A stretch of 64,000 nucleotides of DNA from Variovorax paradoxus (lineage in GTDB: Bacteria; Pseudomonadota; Gammaproteobacteria; Burkholderiales; Burkholderiaceae_C), in assembly GCA_016806145.1 (NCBI GenBank), contig CP063168.1:186001-250000 (forward strand). The letters are read 5' to 3'. Numbering within the stretch: position 1 is the first letter of the stretch; each line of letters starts with the position of its first letter. A program made the position numbers and the translations under genes. Shown here one piece after another: positions 34,659 to 44,400 of this stretch. The notes below the pieces were generated by a model. It had not been told where the DNA came from and searched no databases. It saw only the letters and a program-made list of their open reading frames with translations.

Positions 34659-35760
34659 GTCCAAAGGGCAGCTCGCAAGGGTAAGCGCGTTCGCCGAGGT
34701 GGGTCCAGGTGCGCCACGGCCGTTCGAGCTCGAAAGCAGAAAGGAGAGGGGGATTCGTACCTCCGTCCCAGGTCGGACTCGACGTGCCTTCCGTGTGGAT
34801 CTCGATTCCTCTTAGGTTTGCAGCAGCTTGTGAATCTCGTTCGCAAGAGGTGTCCTGACCGAAGCAAGGGAAGCCGCAGCCGAAAAGATCTGACCCGGCA
34901 AGGTCAGTAGGTAGGTCGCGCGGCCTTGGGACGATTCGATCCTGAAGCAAAAGAGGCGATGAGAGTCTTGGCGCCTCCATACCAGCCCGCCGATCTCGGT
35001 GTCTTTCGCACTCGACCTGCACGTCCGGCATTCGTGCGGCGAAGCCTTGTTCGACGAGCTTGAAGCCGAGATGGGTCGCCAGAACCGCGCCTGTCCTGGA
35101 AGCTGCCAGGATGACTTTAGGTTGGAGCCGTACGACCATGCGGACGGTGCTTTCGGCCGCGGCTGCGAGAGCCGCTCGTAGTCGTCCGCGGTCATCCAGC
35201 AGACGCGGGGCGCTCTGGAGCAAACCGGTGATTCGATCCTCCGAGCTATGGAAGGGGACCAGGTCCACTGCGCCCACATGACCATCGCAAGCCCACTGCC
35301 ATACGTCTGTCGGTGGCGTCGGCTGCGCAAGACAAGTGTGGGCAAAGCGTACGACGCTCCTCCACCAGTTGCTTCCTTGGAAGTAGGCCAGGTGTTTGGT
35401 AAACGGGGCCATGCAGAAATCGCGGTTCGCTTCTTGCGAGTGCCGCAACTCGAGCTCCAGGGCGTTGCGCGCCTCGTTGAAGTGCGGGTTCGCGCACAGC
35501 ACGACGAGACCTCGGAATCCCCCGGTGGCGGTCGTGGGAAGGTGCTCATCTCGCAGGCGGCCTTCGTTGCGCACCGGTGCAAGCAGCACTTCCGAAATCT
35601 TGCGCTGAACGTGCCTGCCTGTCGGCAACTCGCCTGCTGTCGCGGAAGAAGTGTGCTCCTGGTACTGCCAATCCAACAGGTCGTTCCACAGTTGCTGCGG
35701 TTCGTCGACGGCATCCAGGCGCTGTTTGTACGATGCGAGGTAGTCGAGCGCAGCTTTCAT
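34594..35760 (-). CDS. hypothetical protein with a probable frameshift near the 3' end
   Basis: The open frame gives 388 residues from the ATG at 35760 (MKAALDYLASYKQRLDAVDE). Residues 1 to about 245 look like a genuine soluble protein, including GLVVLCANPHFNEARNALEL, AYFQGSNWWRSVVRFAHTCL and LQPKVILAASRTGAVLATHL, a layout that recalls uracil-DNA-glycosylase-like folds without a clear match. After about 35015 this frame turns Arg/Pro-rich, while the next frame continues naturally (LVWRRQDSHRLFCFRIESSQ onward, SAAASLASVRTPLANEIHKLL) to a stop at 34812. So the intended product probably spans 34812-35760, and a one-base change or error lies near 35015. Confidence 0.55.
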   Translation of the reverse strand: MKAALDYLASYKQRLDAVDEPQQLWNDLLDWQYQEHTSSATAGELPTGRHVQRKISEVLLAPVRNEGRLRDEHLPTTATGGFRGLVVLCANPHFNEARNALELELRHSQEANRDFCMAPFTKHLAYFQGSNWWRSVVRFAHTCLAQPTPPTDVWQWACDGHVGAVDLVPFHSSEDRITGLLQSAPRLLDDRGRLRAALAAAAESTVRMVVRLQPKVILAASRTGAVLATHLGFKLVEQGFAARMPDVQVECERHRDRRAGMEAPRLSSPLLLQDRIVPRPRDLPTDLAGSDLFGCGFPCFGQDTSCERDSQAAANLRGIEIHTEGTSSPTWDGGTNPPLLSAFELERPWRTWTHLGERAYPCELPFGLNAKPGDPRRARKSALALCRR

Positions 35761-37206
35761 GGTGCAGAGAAAATGATGGGACCGGTCCTCACCGATCCGA
35801 CGCGGCGGCGGGTCAGGTATCGAACGCGATCCTATTCGTGTTGTGTGACGTCGCGCACCGAGCTCGCACAGGTAACGGGTCATTTCGACGCTATCGCTGG
35901 GCTTGTCGGCTGCACAGGGTTGGCCGCCTCGAGGCTCGACGATAGCTCGCCCCCGGAACCTCCAGGTCCTACTTCACGCGCATGAAATCGATGCGGTCTT
36001 CATCGACCGATTGCCAGGTGCATCCCGCCTCGCATTCACCGATGAAAGGTATGTCGGCAGCTCGATTGCAAGCCGCCGGCACTGGGCGTCTCGGGGCAGC
36101 GCAACTGTCCATGGATTTTTTTGTCAATCCTGCGAGGACCTCGATCGAACAAAGGCAAGATTGTTGCGTTAACAAAACATCGCAGAGCGTGCGCAATGGA
36201 TGATGTGCCGGCCGCAACCAATCGTGCGACAACATCGAGACGTCGAGTGTCGCTGGAGGATCAGCGCAGATGCTCGAGATCTCGATGCATGACCCATCAC
36301 GAACCCTCGATGGCACGTGTCGCGAGCGATGTCCACGGATATGCAACGGATTCGAAGCTACTCGGGGCTTTCAGCCGAGCGCATCGACGGCCTGCGTCAA
36401 CGCATGCGGGCGATGTTCCCCGTCAGGCTGTCGGGCAAATCGTGAGTCTCCGGTGAGCCTGCCTAACGCAGAGCACTCTGGTCGGCATGACCGACACGGA
36501 AAGTCTGGAAGGAATGGCTGCCTTGGTCAAAGGATTGGCCATGGAAGGCGAGCCAGTGTGTCGTTATCTGAAAAGCGAGCATGGTTATCGTGTTTGCCCA
36601 TATGGGCGTCGAGAGCGTCGTGTTGTTCACACCCCCCGAGCGAATAGAGAATGGGTGGCTGAAGCGACATTGCTCGATAGCACGAGCGCTTGCGATGAAC
36701 CATCCCACGAAGTGGTGAGAAAGCGTTGTTCGTCGCACCGAAGGAACAGCGCGTTCGAGGTCGGTAGCTCGTTACTGCGAAATGTTTCCCAAAAGTGAAT
36801 GCGTTCACATCCTCAATCGGAACGCCTACCTGTTTCCTACCGTAATCTGTAGTATCCATTCGTACTACAGCTTGCAACGGAGATAACGAATGTCGAAAGC
36901 ACGCGCCAAGGGCAGCTCACCCTGATACGCGCCCACGGGCCCTCGACGGCCTGCCCAGCGTACGCCTGAAGCGGCAACGCGCCCCCGCAGCAATGGTGGT
37001 CGATTAGTCGACGACCCGCCCAAGAACCCAGACGCCCATCCGTCGACGAGCCGACCTCGACTCGTGTGGATAGGCGCGCCTATGCGAACAGCCAGACTTC
37101 GAGAGAAGCCCCGATTCTTCGGGAGGGACCAGTCTTGCCGTTCGAGAGACAGCGCGCGGCCCCAAAGCCGACGCATTCGAAACAAGACTCTGGACTGGAG
37201 AGTTGG
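35761..37206. other. long gene-poor region
   Basis: No supported gene in about 1.4 kb. Open frames on both strands are short, lack ribosome sites and have no recognisable motifs. The one structured part is an inverted repeat at 36847-36870 followed by a short 11-codon open frame. The DNA has lower GC in 36120-36200 and 36530-36880. It may be the site of deleted genes. Confidence 0.4.
36847..36870. promoter_or_regulatory. inverted repeat upstream of a truncated open frame
   Basis: Arms CTGTAGTA (36847-36854) and TACTACAG (36863-36870) with an 8-bp centre form a 24-bp dyad. Twenty bases later GGAG and an ATG at 36890 begin MSKARAKGSSP, which stops after 11 codons. This looks like an operator and start of a gene whose body is lost. 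Confidence 0.45.
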
Positions 37207-38529
37207 ATGCTCGCCCTATCGCCTAGTGGGGGACATCGTTTCCTGGCAGGCCTTCAAGCCCGCACGACGATGTCGCCTCGCCCGCTTGCCTCGTCGGTCG
37301 TGGATGCGCAGACGCACCTTGCCTCTGGCATTCCACAGCCGCCGCGACGCGCATGCACATACGTGTTCATCGGGAATCTCCCTCAGCTCTCGCAAGCGTA
37401 TGGGATCGAATTCGCGATGGCCGTCAGCCGCGAGGTCCGTCGCAGGATCTGCTTGTCGTTCGTCCGCACGATGGGCACCGACTTCGCCTTTCCGAGAGAT
37501 GACTGTTGCCTGCTATGGTCTAACGAAAGTTTCCCAGTTCCGGTTGACACGTCGCTGACAGCCGCTCGCGAACAGCTCGAGTCGGTGCTCACCCATGTCG
37601 GCAAGCGGCCGATCGTGTTCCGAGGTATCGCAGTGCTGGCCCAGTTGCATGCCGACTGGATCGAGATGGGATCGCCGGGCGAGCTCGACAGCGCGGAGAT
37701 CGAACTCGCTCTGTGGACGGCCCAGCAATGCGCAGAGTTCGAACAGATGGAACTCGATGGCTGGGGGCACCGCTATCGCGCCGACATGGATGTCGCCGTG
37801 CGCACTGCCGAAGCACTCTCCAGGGGATTCCTGAGCTTGTCCTGGCGACCGGTGGTCGACGTCTACGGCGGTTCGAGCGCCCTCTATCACTCGCTTATCG
37901 CAACCGCCGGTCCCATCCCCGAAGAAAGTCGCTCGGACGCCATCCACGAGAGCGTCTACGCACCGAGCTTGGAGCGCCTCGGCCTGGCGAGGCTTTGGGA
38001 CAGGCACTTGTTGCGAAAGACATTGGCGATCCTGCGCCAGCGCCCGGGATTGCGTCTGGGAATACGGCTTTCCACGCAGAGCGCCCGCTGCGACCACTGG
38101 TGGTCATCGGTCTTCTCGGCGCTGCATTCGGAGCCCATGCTCGCCTCGCGGCTGGTGGTGGAGTTCAGTGCGAGCGGCGTCGTGTCCGAGCTGGAGGCCG
38201 TGAGGAGCTTTTGCAGCCGCCTCCAATCCCTGGGCTGCCGCATCGCCGTGCGTGGTCTTGGATGCCGTGACGGCGACCTGGCCATCGTCCACGCTTGCAG
38301 ACCGGATATCGCGAAGGTGGATCCCTCCTTCCTGCGTCGGGCCCGCAGCAGCGAGTTCGGCCGCGAAGGACTGCAGGAAATGCTCTCGCTCGCAGGCCAT
38401 CTTGCGAGCCACGCGGTGGTAGATGGAATCGAGCGGGAGGAGGACATGCGGCTGGCGCTGCGGGCCGGAGCGCAATGGGTCGAGGGTGCCTTCATGGACG
38501 GCGCAAAGGCCCGCAGAGGCGAGGCCTAA
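37207..38529 (+). CDS. degenerate EAL-domain protein
   Basis: A 440-residue protein from the ATG at 37207 (GGAGAG just upstream); a GTG at 37066 and an ATG at 37270 are also in frame. The first half has a weak GGDEF-like shape (TYVFIGNLPQLSQAYGIEFA) without the GGDEF motif. The second half aligns with an EAL domain, but its catalytic landmarks are lost: FLSLSWRPVVDV instead of a normal opening, no E-A-L, VVEFSASG in place of EITE, and VRGLGCRDGDLAIVHACRPD in place of DDFGTG. It cannot hydrolyse cyclic-di-GMP but may bind it or a protein partner. It is followed 2 bp later by the winged-helix gene. Confidence 0.75.
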   Translation: MLALSPSGGHRFLAGLQARTTMSPRPLASSVVDAQTHLASGIPQPPRRACTYVFIGNLPQLSQAYGIEFAMAVSREVRRRICLSFVRTMGTDFAFPRDDCCLLWSNESFPVPVDTSLTAAREQLESVLTHVGKRPIVFRGIAVLAQLHADWIEMGSPGELDSAEIELALWTAQQCAEFEQMELDGWGHRYRADMDVAVRTAEALSRGFLSLSWRPVVDVYGGSSALYHSLIATAGPIPEESRSDAIHESVYAPSLERLGLARLWDRHLLRKTLAILRQRPGLRLGIRLSTQSARCDHWWSSVFSALHSEPMLASRLVVEFSASGVVSELEAVRSFCSRLQSLGCRIAVRGLGCRDGDLAIVHACRPDIAKVDPSFLRRARSSEFGREGLQEMLSLAGHLASHAVVDGIEREEDMRLALRAGAQWVEGAFMDGAKARRGEA

Positions 38530-38531
38530 GC

Positions 38532-39302
38532 ATGAGCAGCGACATCGGTGAATTGCTCGTGCGCATGACAGTCTTGCTGGGGCAGCTGCAGCAAACCTTG
38601 AACGACATCGCCGTTTGCAACGAGTCGATCAAGGACTGCCGACGCCAGCACGCAGGGGAGCCGCCAAGCAGCGAAGTCGATGGCGCGACCCATGCGCAGT
38701 ACGTCGCGCTCGAAGAGGCCATTCGGCAGCAGACGGAGCAGGCGGCAAGAGCTCGGCAGTCCGCTTGCGCACAGGTGACGCCGCCTCCTTCGTCTGGCGA
38801 GATCTTTCTGGGATCGAGCAGTTGGCGTCTCTCGATGAACGGCTGGCGTCTTGCGAAGGAGGAGGGCGTGGAGGTGCGGCTGCGCCCTCAGGAGCGATCG
38901 CTGCTGCTGAGAGTGGCTCGCGCACCCAGTCAGTTCCTGGCTCCCCACGAAGTCAAGGAGCTGAACCGCTCGCTTGTCGACTCGGCGGACAACGTCGCAA
39001 AGATCGATGCCGCCGAAGAGGACATCGGATCGCAAGCAGGCGAGGAGACATTGGATCTTCTGCACACCAAGGTGATCGGCCGCCTGCGTCGGCGCATGCG
39101 CATGAACGGTCATCTGCTTCCGCTGCGCATGTCCGCGGCAGGAAGCGTCTACGTCGACGAAGCAGGCGACCTGCCGCGCGCGACAAGACGCAGACCCGGC
39201 GCACCGAACCCGCTCCATCCGCAGCGGATGGACAAGGCGAAGAGCGCCCCTCGCCCCGATATCCGAATCGCCACGGGGCTCACTGTCGGCGGCAGGAAAT
39301 GA
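38532..39302 (+). CDS. winged-helix (OmpR/PhoB-type C-terminal) DNA-binding protein without receiver domain
   Basis: A 256-residue protein starting 2 bp after the EAL-like gene. Residues 1-80 are predicted helical and coiled-coil-like (LVRMTVLLGQLQQTLNDIAV, then LEEAIRQQTEQAARARQSA). Residues about 105-215 fit the OmpR-type DNA-binding domain: VEVRLRPQERSLLLRVARAP, a middle helix VVHTKVIGRLRRRMRMNGHL-like stretch (LLHTKVIGRLRRRMRM) and a closing hairpin LPLRMSAAGSVYVDE. There is no receiver domain, so input may come from the coiled coil or from the adjacent EAL-like protein. It lies 79 bp upstream of the secreted-protein genes and is the best candidate for their local activator. Confidence 0.6.
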   Translation: MSSDIGELLVRMTVLLGQLQQTLNDIAVCNESIKDCRRQHAGEPPSSEVDGATHAQYVALEEAIRQQTEQAARARQSACAQVTPPPSSGEIFLGSSSWRLSMNGWRLAKEEGVEVRLRPQERSLLLRVARAPSQFLAPHEVKELNRSLVDSADNVAKIDAAEEDIGSQAGEETLDLLHTKVIGRLRRRMRMNGHLLPLRMSAAGSVYVDEAGDLPRATRRRPGAPNPLHPQRMDKAKSAPRPDIRIATGLTVGGRK

Positions 39303-39381
39303 GATCTCCACGTCGCGGAACTCTCCTTTCCTCTCGCTGGCGACTGCCCCTCAACCGTACCCACAAGCAAACGGACAACCA

Positions 39382-39954
39382 ATGACGACAGTACATCGCT
39401 TCTTCCCACCGCGCAGGTCCACGCGCGAAATCACCCGATCGCCCAGGTGCGCTCTTGTCGCCCTGTGCCTGATCGCCTGTGCTGGGCAAGGCATGGCCAA
39501 CAACGTCGGCGAGAACGCGGCGTGGCAGTTCCAGACCTCGGCCGACAAGGCCAACCAGGCCGCCGTCCAGGACATGATCCAGCGGCGCAAGGCGGGCAGC
39601 TACGGCGCTGCCAGCACCACCAACAACACCTACATCCAGCGACAGTTCAACTGCGACGTCAACGCGACCGCGCAGGGCAACCAGGGCTCCAACAGCACGG
39701 TTGCGAACTCGCCCAGCACCAGCGGAGCGGCGGCCACATCGACGGGCAACGACAACACGGGTTGGAGCGGAAGCGGCACGGTGACCACCGGACAGGCCAA
39801 TGCCGGCACCGTGGGATCCCTGGTCAATGGTTCGACGACCACGGGAGTGCAGGGTTGGGCCGCCCAGGCGCTCAACTCCAACCAGACGAACAGCGGCAGC
39901 CAGAGCGCAAGCGTGAGTGGCAGCACCGCCTGTGCCTACGGAACGCTCAACTGA
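39382..39954 (+). CDS. small secreted N/Q/S/T-rich protein, HfaA-like
   Basis: A 190-residue protein with a signal peptide (basic n-region, core CALVALCLIACAGQGMA, cleavage near residue 40). The mature part is rich in Asn, Gln, Ser, Thr and Gly, with NNTYIQRQFNCDVNATAQGN and repeated NQT/GNQ elements, and only a few aromatic residues. Composition and size resemble curli subunits and the Caulobacter holdfast-anchor protein HfaA. It sits immediately before an HfaB/CsgG-type secretion gene (13 bp gap) and a giant repeat protein gene, the same order as hfaA-hfaB-hfaD. The assignment rests on composition and context. Confidence 0.55.
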   Translation: MTTVHRFFPPRRSTREITRSPRCALVALCLIACAGQGMANNVGENAAWQFQTSADKANQAAVQDMIQRRKAGSYGAASTTNNTYIQRQFNCDVNATAQGNQGSNSTVANSPSTSGAAATSTGNDNTGWSGSGTVTTGQANAGTVGSLVNGSTTTGVQGWAAQALNSNQTNSGSQSASVSGSTACAYGTLN

Positions 39955-39967
39955 CGGATAAGCATCA

Positions 39968-41383
39968 ATGACATCGATCATCTTCGCCCGACCACGCCCG
40001 GCGTCCATCGCCTCGATGAGAACGCTCAGTGCCGCAGTCGCGCTTGCATCGCTTGCCGGTTGCGTCACCGCTCCCCAGGAGCGTGCCGCCCCCAGGGAGG
40101 CACCCGTCGTCCTCGGCCCCGCCGTTCGCGACAACGTCACGCCCATGGAAGCAGTGCTCGCCTGCTACGGGGACCATGTGGCGGCGACGGCCAAGCCTCC
40201 CATCGTGGTCTCCGTGGGCGACGTGAAGGACTACACCGGCAAGTACAGCATCAACGAAGGCAATGCGATCACGCAGGGCGGTGCACTGATGGTGTATTCG
40301 GCCCTGGGCAAGATGGGCGGAGCGGTGCAGGTCGCCGAGCGTTTCGATCCGGTCATCGCGGAGCGCGAGCTCGGCTATGCCGACCGCAGGCAGCTGGGAG
40401 ACGGGCGCTCGCACCAACTCGCCGGCCCTGCCGGCAACCAGGTGGTCCCATGGCTTCCGTACTTCGGGGGGTCGATCAACAAGTCGGACTACTTCATCGT
40501 CGGCGGCATCACCGAACTCAACTACAACATCAATTCCGGCGGCGCCGAGTTCGCAGTGAACCAGGTCGGCGTGAAAGCGAGGACCTTCAGCCAGTCCGTG
40601 GGCGTCGACCTGCGCATCGTCGACACCCGCACGCTGATGATCCTCAAGACCATCAGCCTGACCAAGCAGTTCAACGGCTACGAGGTCGGCTTCAACGTCT
40701 TTCGCTTCTTCCGCAACGATCTGTTCGACGTGGACGTCGGCGCGAAGGGCCAGGAGCCGGTGCAGTTGGGCATTCGCGCGGCGCTGGAAGAGGCCGTGGT
40801 CCGGTTGGTCGCCGCCGTCACCAAGGTCGACCCGAAGCCCTGCCTCGGCATGCGCGTCTTCGATGAACTGCCGCGCCAGTCGGCGGAGTCGCTGCGCAAG
40901 GTTCCCAACCCGATCGTCGATTCCAGCGGCGCGCGCGTGCTCACCGGCGAAGCCGTCAATGCGGCAAGCAACGCTTCGTCCGTCAACACAAGCGACGGCG
41001 CGAGCGTGCAGATCCCATTCGAGTTCGGCGCAGCGGCATTGACCGGCGGCACCTTGAATCTGCTCGACCAGATCGCGGCGGCCGCCGCCAAGGCGCCCAC
41101 CGAAGTGGTGCTGGTGGCCCGCGACACCGAGAACTGGGACGCGGGCAAGCGGGATCTGCTGACGGACCAGCGCATCGGCGTCGTGACATCAGCGCTGGTG
41201 TCGCGCGGGATCGCCCCCGGCGGCATCAGCGTGAGCTGGCGGCCGGACAAGGCCGACACAGCCATTCATCGCGACGGTCCGGGGCTGCAAGAGGTCGCCA
41301 AGTTGCGCGTTCAGGGCGCGGGCTCGGGCAAGGGCGGGCCGGTTCAACCAGCCCGAGAGGAGAACACACGACGAGGGAGCTAA
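39968..41383 (+). CDS. CsgG/HfaB-family outer-membrane secretion lipoprotein with OmpA-like tail
   Basis: A 471-residue lipoprotein. The lipobox LAGC ends at Cys32 (or Cys16 if the ATG at 40016 is used). Residues about 75-290 form the CsgG domain: VVSVGDVKDYTGKYSINEGN, FGGSINKSDYFIVGGITELN, GVDLRIVDTRTLMILKTISL and a closing VQLGIRAALEEAVVRLV. CsgG makes the outer-membrane pore for curli, and HfaB does the same for the HfaA/HfaD holdfast anchors. The last 170 residues are unusual: IPFEFGAAALTGGTLNLLDQ to RIGVVTSALVSRGIAPGGI fits an OmpA-like peptidoglycan-binding domain, which standard CsgG and HfaB lack. It should export the proteins encoded on both sides. Confidence 0.82.
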   Translation: MTSIIFARPRPASIASMRTLSAAVALASLAGCVTAPQERAAPREAPVVLGPAVRDNVTPMEAVLACYGDHVAATAKPPIVVSVGDVKDYTGKYSINEGNAITQGGALMVYSALGKMGGAVQVAERFDPVIAERELGYADRRQLGDGRSHQLAGPAGNQVVPWLPYFGGSINKSDYFIVGGITELNYNINSGGAEFAVNQVGVKARTFSQSVGVDLRIVDTRTLMILKTISLTKQFNGYEVGFNVFRFFRNDLFDVDVGAKGQEPVQLGIRAALEEAVVRLVAAVTKVDPKPCLGMRVFDELPRQSAESLRKVPNPIVDSSGARVLTGEAVNAASNASSVNTSDGASVQIPFEFGAAALTGGTLNLLDQIAAAAAKAPTEVVLVARDTENWDAGKRDLLTDQRIGVVTSALVSRGIAPGGISVSWRPDKADTAIHRDGPGLQEVAKLRVQGAGSGKGGPVQPAREENTRRGS

Positions 41384-41472
41384 ACCGCACTGAAAGCTGA
41401 ACGCCACCACCACATCGATCCTCCGGATCCACTGAATTTTCGGAACTTTTGATCAATACCCAAGGAACTTCC

Positions 41473-44400
41473 ATGAAGAAGACTCGCAATCTCCAGTCGC
41501 GTGCCGTCAAGGCGCCGGCACTCAGCCGCGTCGGCCTCGCGGTGCTCGCCAGCCTGGCAGCCAGCGGTGCGATGGCCGCGCCGCTCGAATCGGGCGCGAC
41601 CACCACCATCAACGCGACGACCTCGACGGCAACCGCCTCGGGCTTCCTCACCGTGGATTCGGTGCAGACGAAGACGCAGCCTGTGTCGGCGACCGCCTCC
41701 GGTCAGCAGATCGGCGTCACCGTCGATGGCGTCCAGACCGGCACCTCCAACACCACGACGCAGAACAAGGTGAACGCCACGGCCAAGGCCAACGAGTTCT
41801 CCAACGCGATCGATCTGTCCCTGACGGGTAGCACGATCGTGCTCGACGGGGCGGCATCGCTGGGCGTGCAGACCAATACCGGCACCATCACCAGCAACGC
41901 GAACGGCAACTCGGTCGGCGTGAACCTCAATGGTTTCTCCTCGGGCGAAGCGTCGAACACGCAGAACACGGTATCGGCTACCACCGTGATCAATGGCGGC
42001 GCATCCTCGGTCGCAGGTACCGTCCCGGTCGACTACGCTTCCGCGGCGCCCGGCACGACGTCGAGCACGCACGCGGCCGGCAACAACAGCAGCCAGGCAT
42101 CCGGCAGCATCGTCGTCACCACCGCTCAGCAGGGTGTCGGTGCCGCATCCTCCGCGAACGCCGGCGGCAACTCCGTCACGCTCGATCTGACCGCCGACGG
42201 TGCGAACGCCGTGAACTCGGCACCCGCTCTCGACGGCAACACCGTCTCGGCCACGCTCAAGGGAAATGCGGCGACCAACACCGCCTCGATCCAGGCTGGC
42301 GGCGCACCGACCTTCGCCGGCTCGGCCGTCGTGAGCAACCTGCAGCTCAACCAAGGCGCGGCTGTGACGCACAACGCGTCGAACACCCTAACCTCGATCG
42401 ACGCGACCATCGGCAGCAATGGCACCGGTACGACCAACGTGCTGAATGGTGCGCTGTCGGTCCAGGGCAACACGGTCTCGAGCGCAGCGACTGGCAACGA
42501 AGCACTGGGTGCCGCTGGCGTGGCCGGCAACCGCATCGTGCTGGCCGACGGAATCTCCGTCGCCGGTTCGGGCGCGCCGACCGTCAACAGCAGCACCTAC
42601 AGCGCCGGCAGCCAGAGCTCGCAGCTCGGTGCCGACCTCGCGATCCTGAACACCCAGGGCAACGTCGGCGTCTCGCTGCAAGGCTCCACGAATGCCGCAA
42701 GCGTGACCGCCACCGTGCAGTCGATCGACGGCGGTGCGTCGACCGTCGCGGGCAATGCGATCACCTCCGCAGCCACCGGCAACGCCGCATCCAGCGCGAT
42801 CGCGACCGGTCAGAACGGCGCAACCTTCTCGGCCACCGCGGCACTCGCCAACCAGCAGAGCAACTATGGCGGCGGTGTCTCGGCCGTGACCGCACCGTCG
42901 ATCATCGGTGCCGAGACCGGCCTGGAAAACGGCACCACCAAGGGCAGCACGGTGGCCGTCGAGCAGAACCGCACTGCTGCCTCCGCCTACGGCAACAGCG
43001 CCACGCAGAGCCTCTCGCTGGCCGCCAACGCCTTGCCGCTTAGCGCCGGCGCCACGGTCGTCACCGGTGGTCGCACGCCCGATGGCAACGTCTCGGCCAG
43101 CGGCGCGGCGACGATCACCAGTCTGCAAAGCAACTACGCGAGCCCGGTTTCCGCGACCACGGCTGGCTCCTACGTCGGCGCCTATGTCGACTCGCGCGGT
43201 ACCGGTGGCGACACCATCACGGGCAGCACAATCGGCGCAAGCAAGAACACGCAGGAGGCGGTCGGCCTTGCCAACAGCGCATCGAACGCCCTGTCGCTGA
43301 CCGGCACCAGCATCGGCTCCGGCGCAGGCGTCGCGAACATCCAGATTGTGGACGCGGCTTCGCCCGTGAATACCCAGCTGGTCGGCTCCGCCGCTGCCGT
43401 CTATGCCGGCACGCACATCGCGGACACCAGCCTGAGCCTGTCGGACAATCTGCAGCGTTCGATCGCCTACGGCAACTCGACCGGGAACACCCTGACGGTC
43501 GCAGCCAATGGGGCGACGGTGCCCACTTCGGTTGCACCGGCATCGACGCTGTCGAGCACGCCGAGCCTGGGTGGAACGGTGACGGCAGCATACGGTCTGC
43601 TGAACAACCAGTCGGCCCTCGGCGATGTGGACGCGCAAGCCATCGGCTTTGGCGGCCCCCTCGGTGCAGTGACGGTCCTGCTGGAAGGCAATGCCACCCG
43701 CAGCCAGATCGCCAACCAGGGCAATGCCTTCGTCGCGGCCGCCTACGGCAACGATGCGAGCAACGTCGGCAGCGTCAATCTGGGCACCGGCGTCGATGCC
43801 GCGGGCGCGGCGTCCATCGCCAACGTCACCAGCGCGCAGACCGCCAGCGGCGCCGTGTCGGCGACGGCAACCGGCGGCTCGGTCATCGCCACCGCGATCG
43901 AAGACAACGTCTCGGCCTCGACGGTAGCCACCTCCGGCAACCAAATCCAGGCCCTGGCTTTCGGAAGCCGCGGCACGAACAGCCTGAGCGCCTCGGGCAA
44001 CGGCATCGAAACTGTGTCGGCCACGCCGCTGACCGGTGCGACCTCTAACGCCGGCACGCTCACGACCAACGCAGCCTTCAGCGTGCAGAACGCGCAATCG
44101 GGCGCAGGCTCGGTCACCGCAACGCAGCGCGACGGGGTCTTGGTCGGTGGCACCGCCGCCGGTATCCTTACCGCTGTGGGTGGCAACGTGACCGGCTCGA
44201 GCATCGCCTCGAACGACAACGTCTCCAGCGCTTCGGCAACCAGCAACGCCGCGACGAACAGCCTGAGCCTGTCGGGCAACGGTCTGTCGACCACCACCGC
44301 CTTGCAGAACTCGCAGACGACCAGCGCCAACGTCAACGCGCTGATCGGCCAGGCCGGTGTCGCTGGAAGCGCCGGCACGTCGCCGGAGCCGTTCTCGTTC

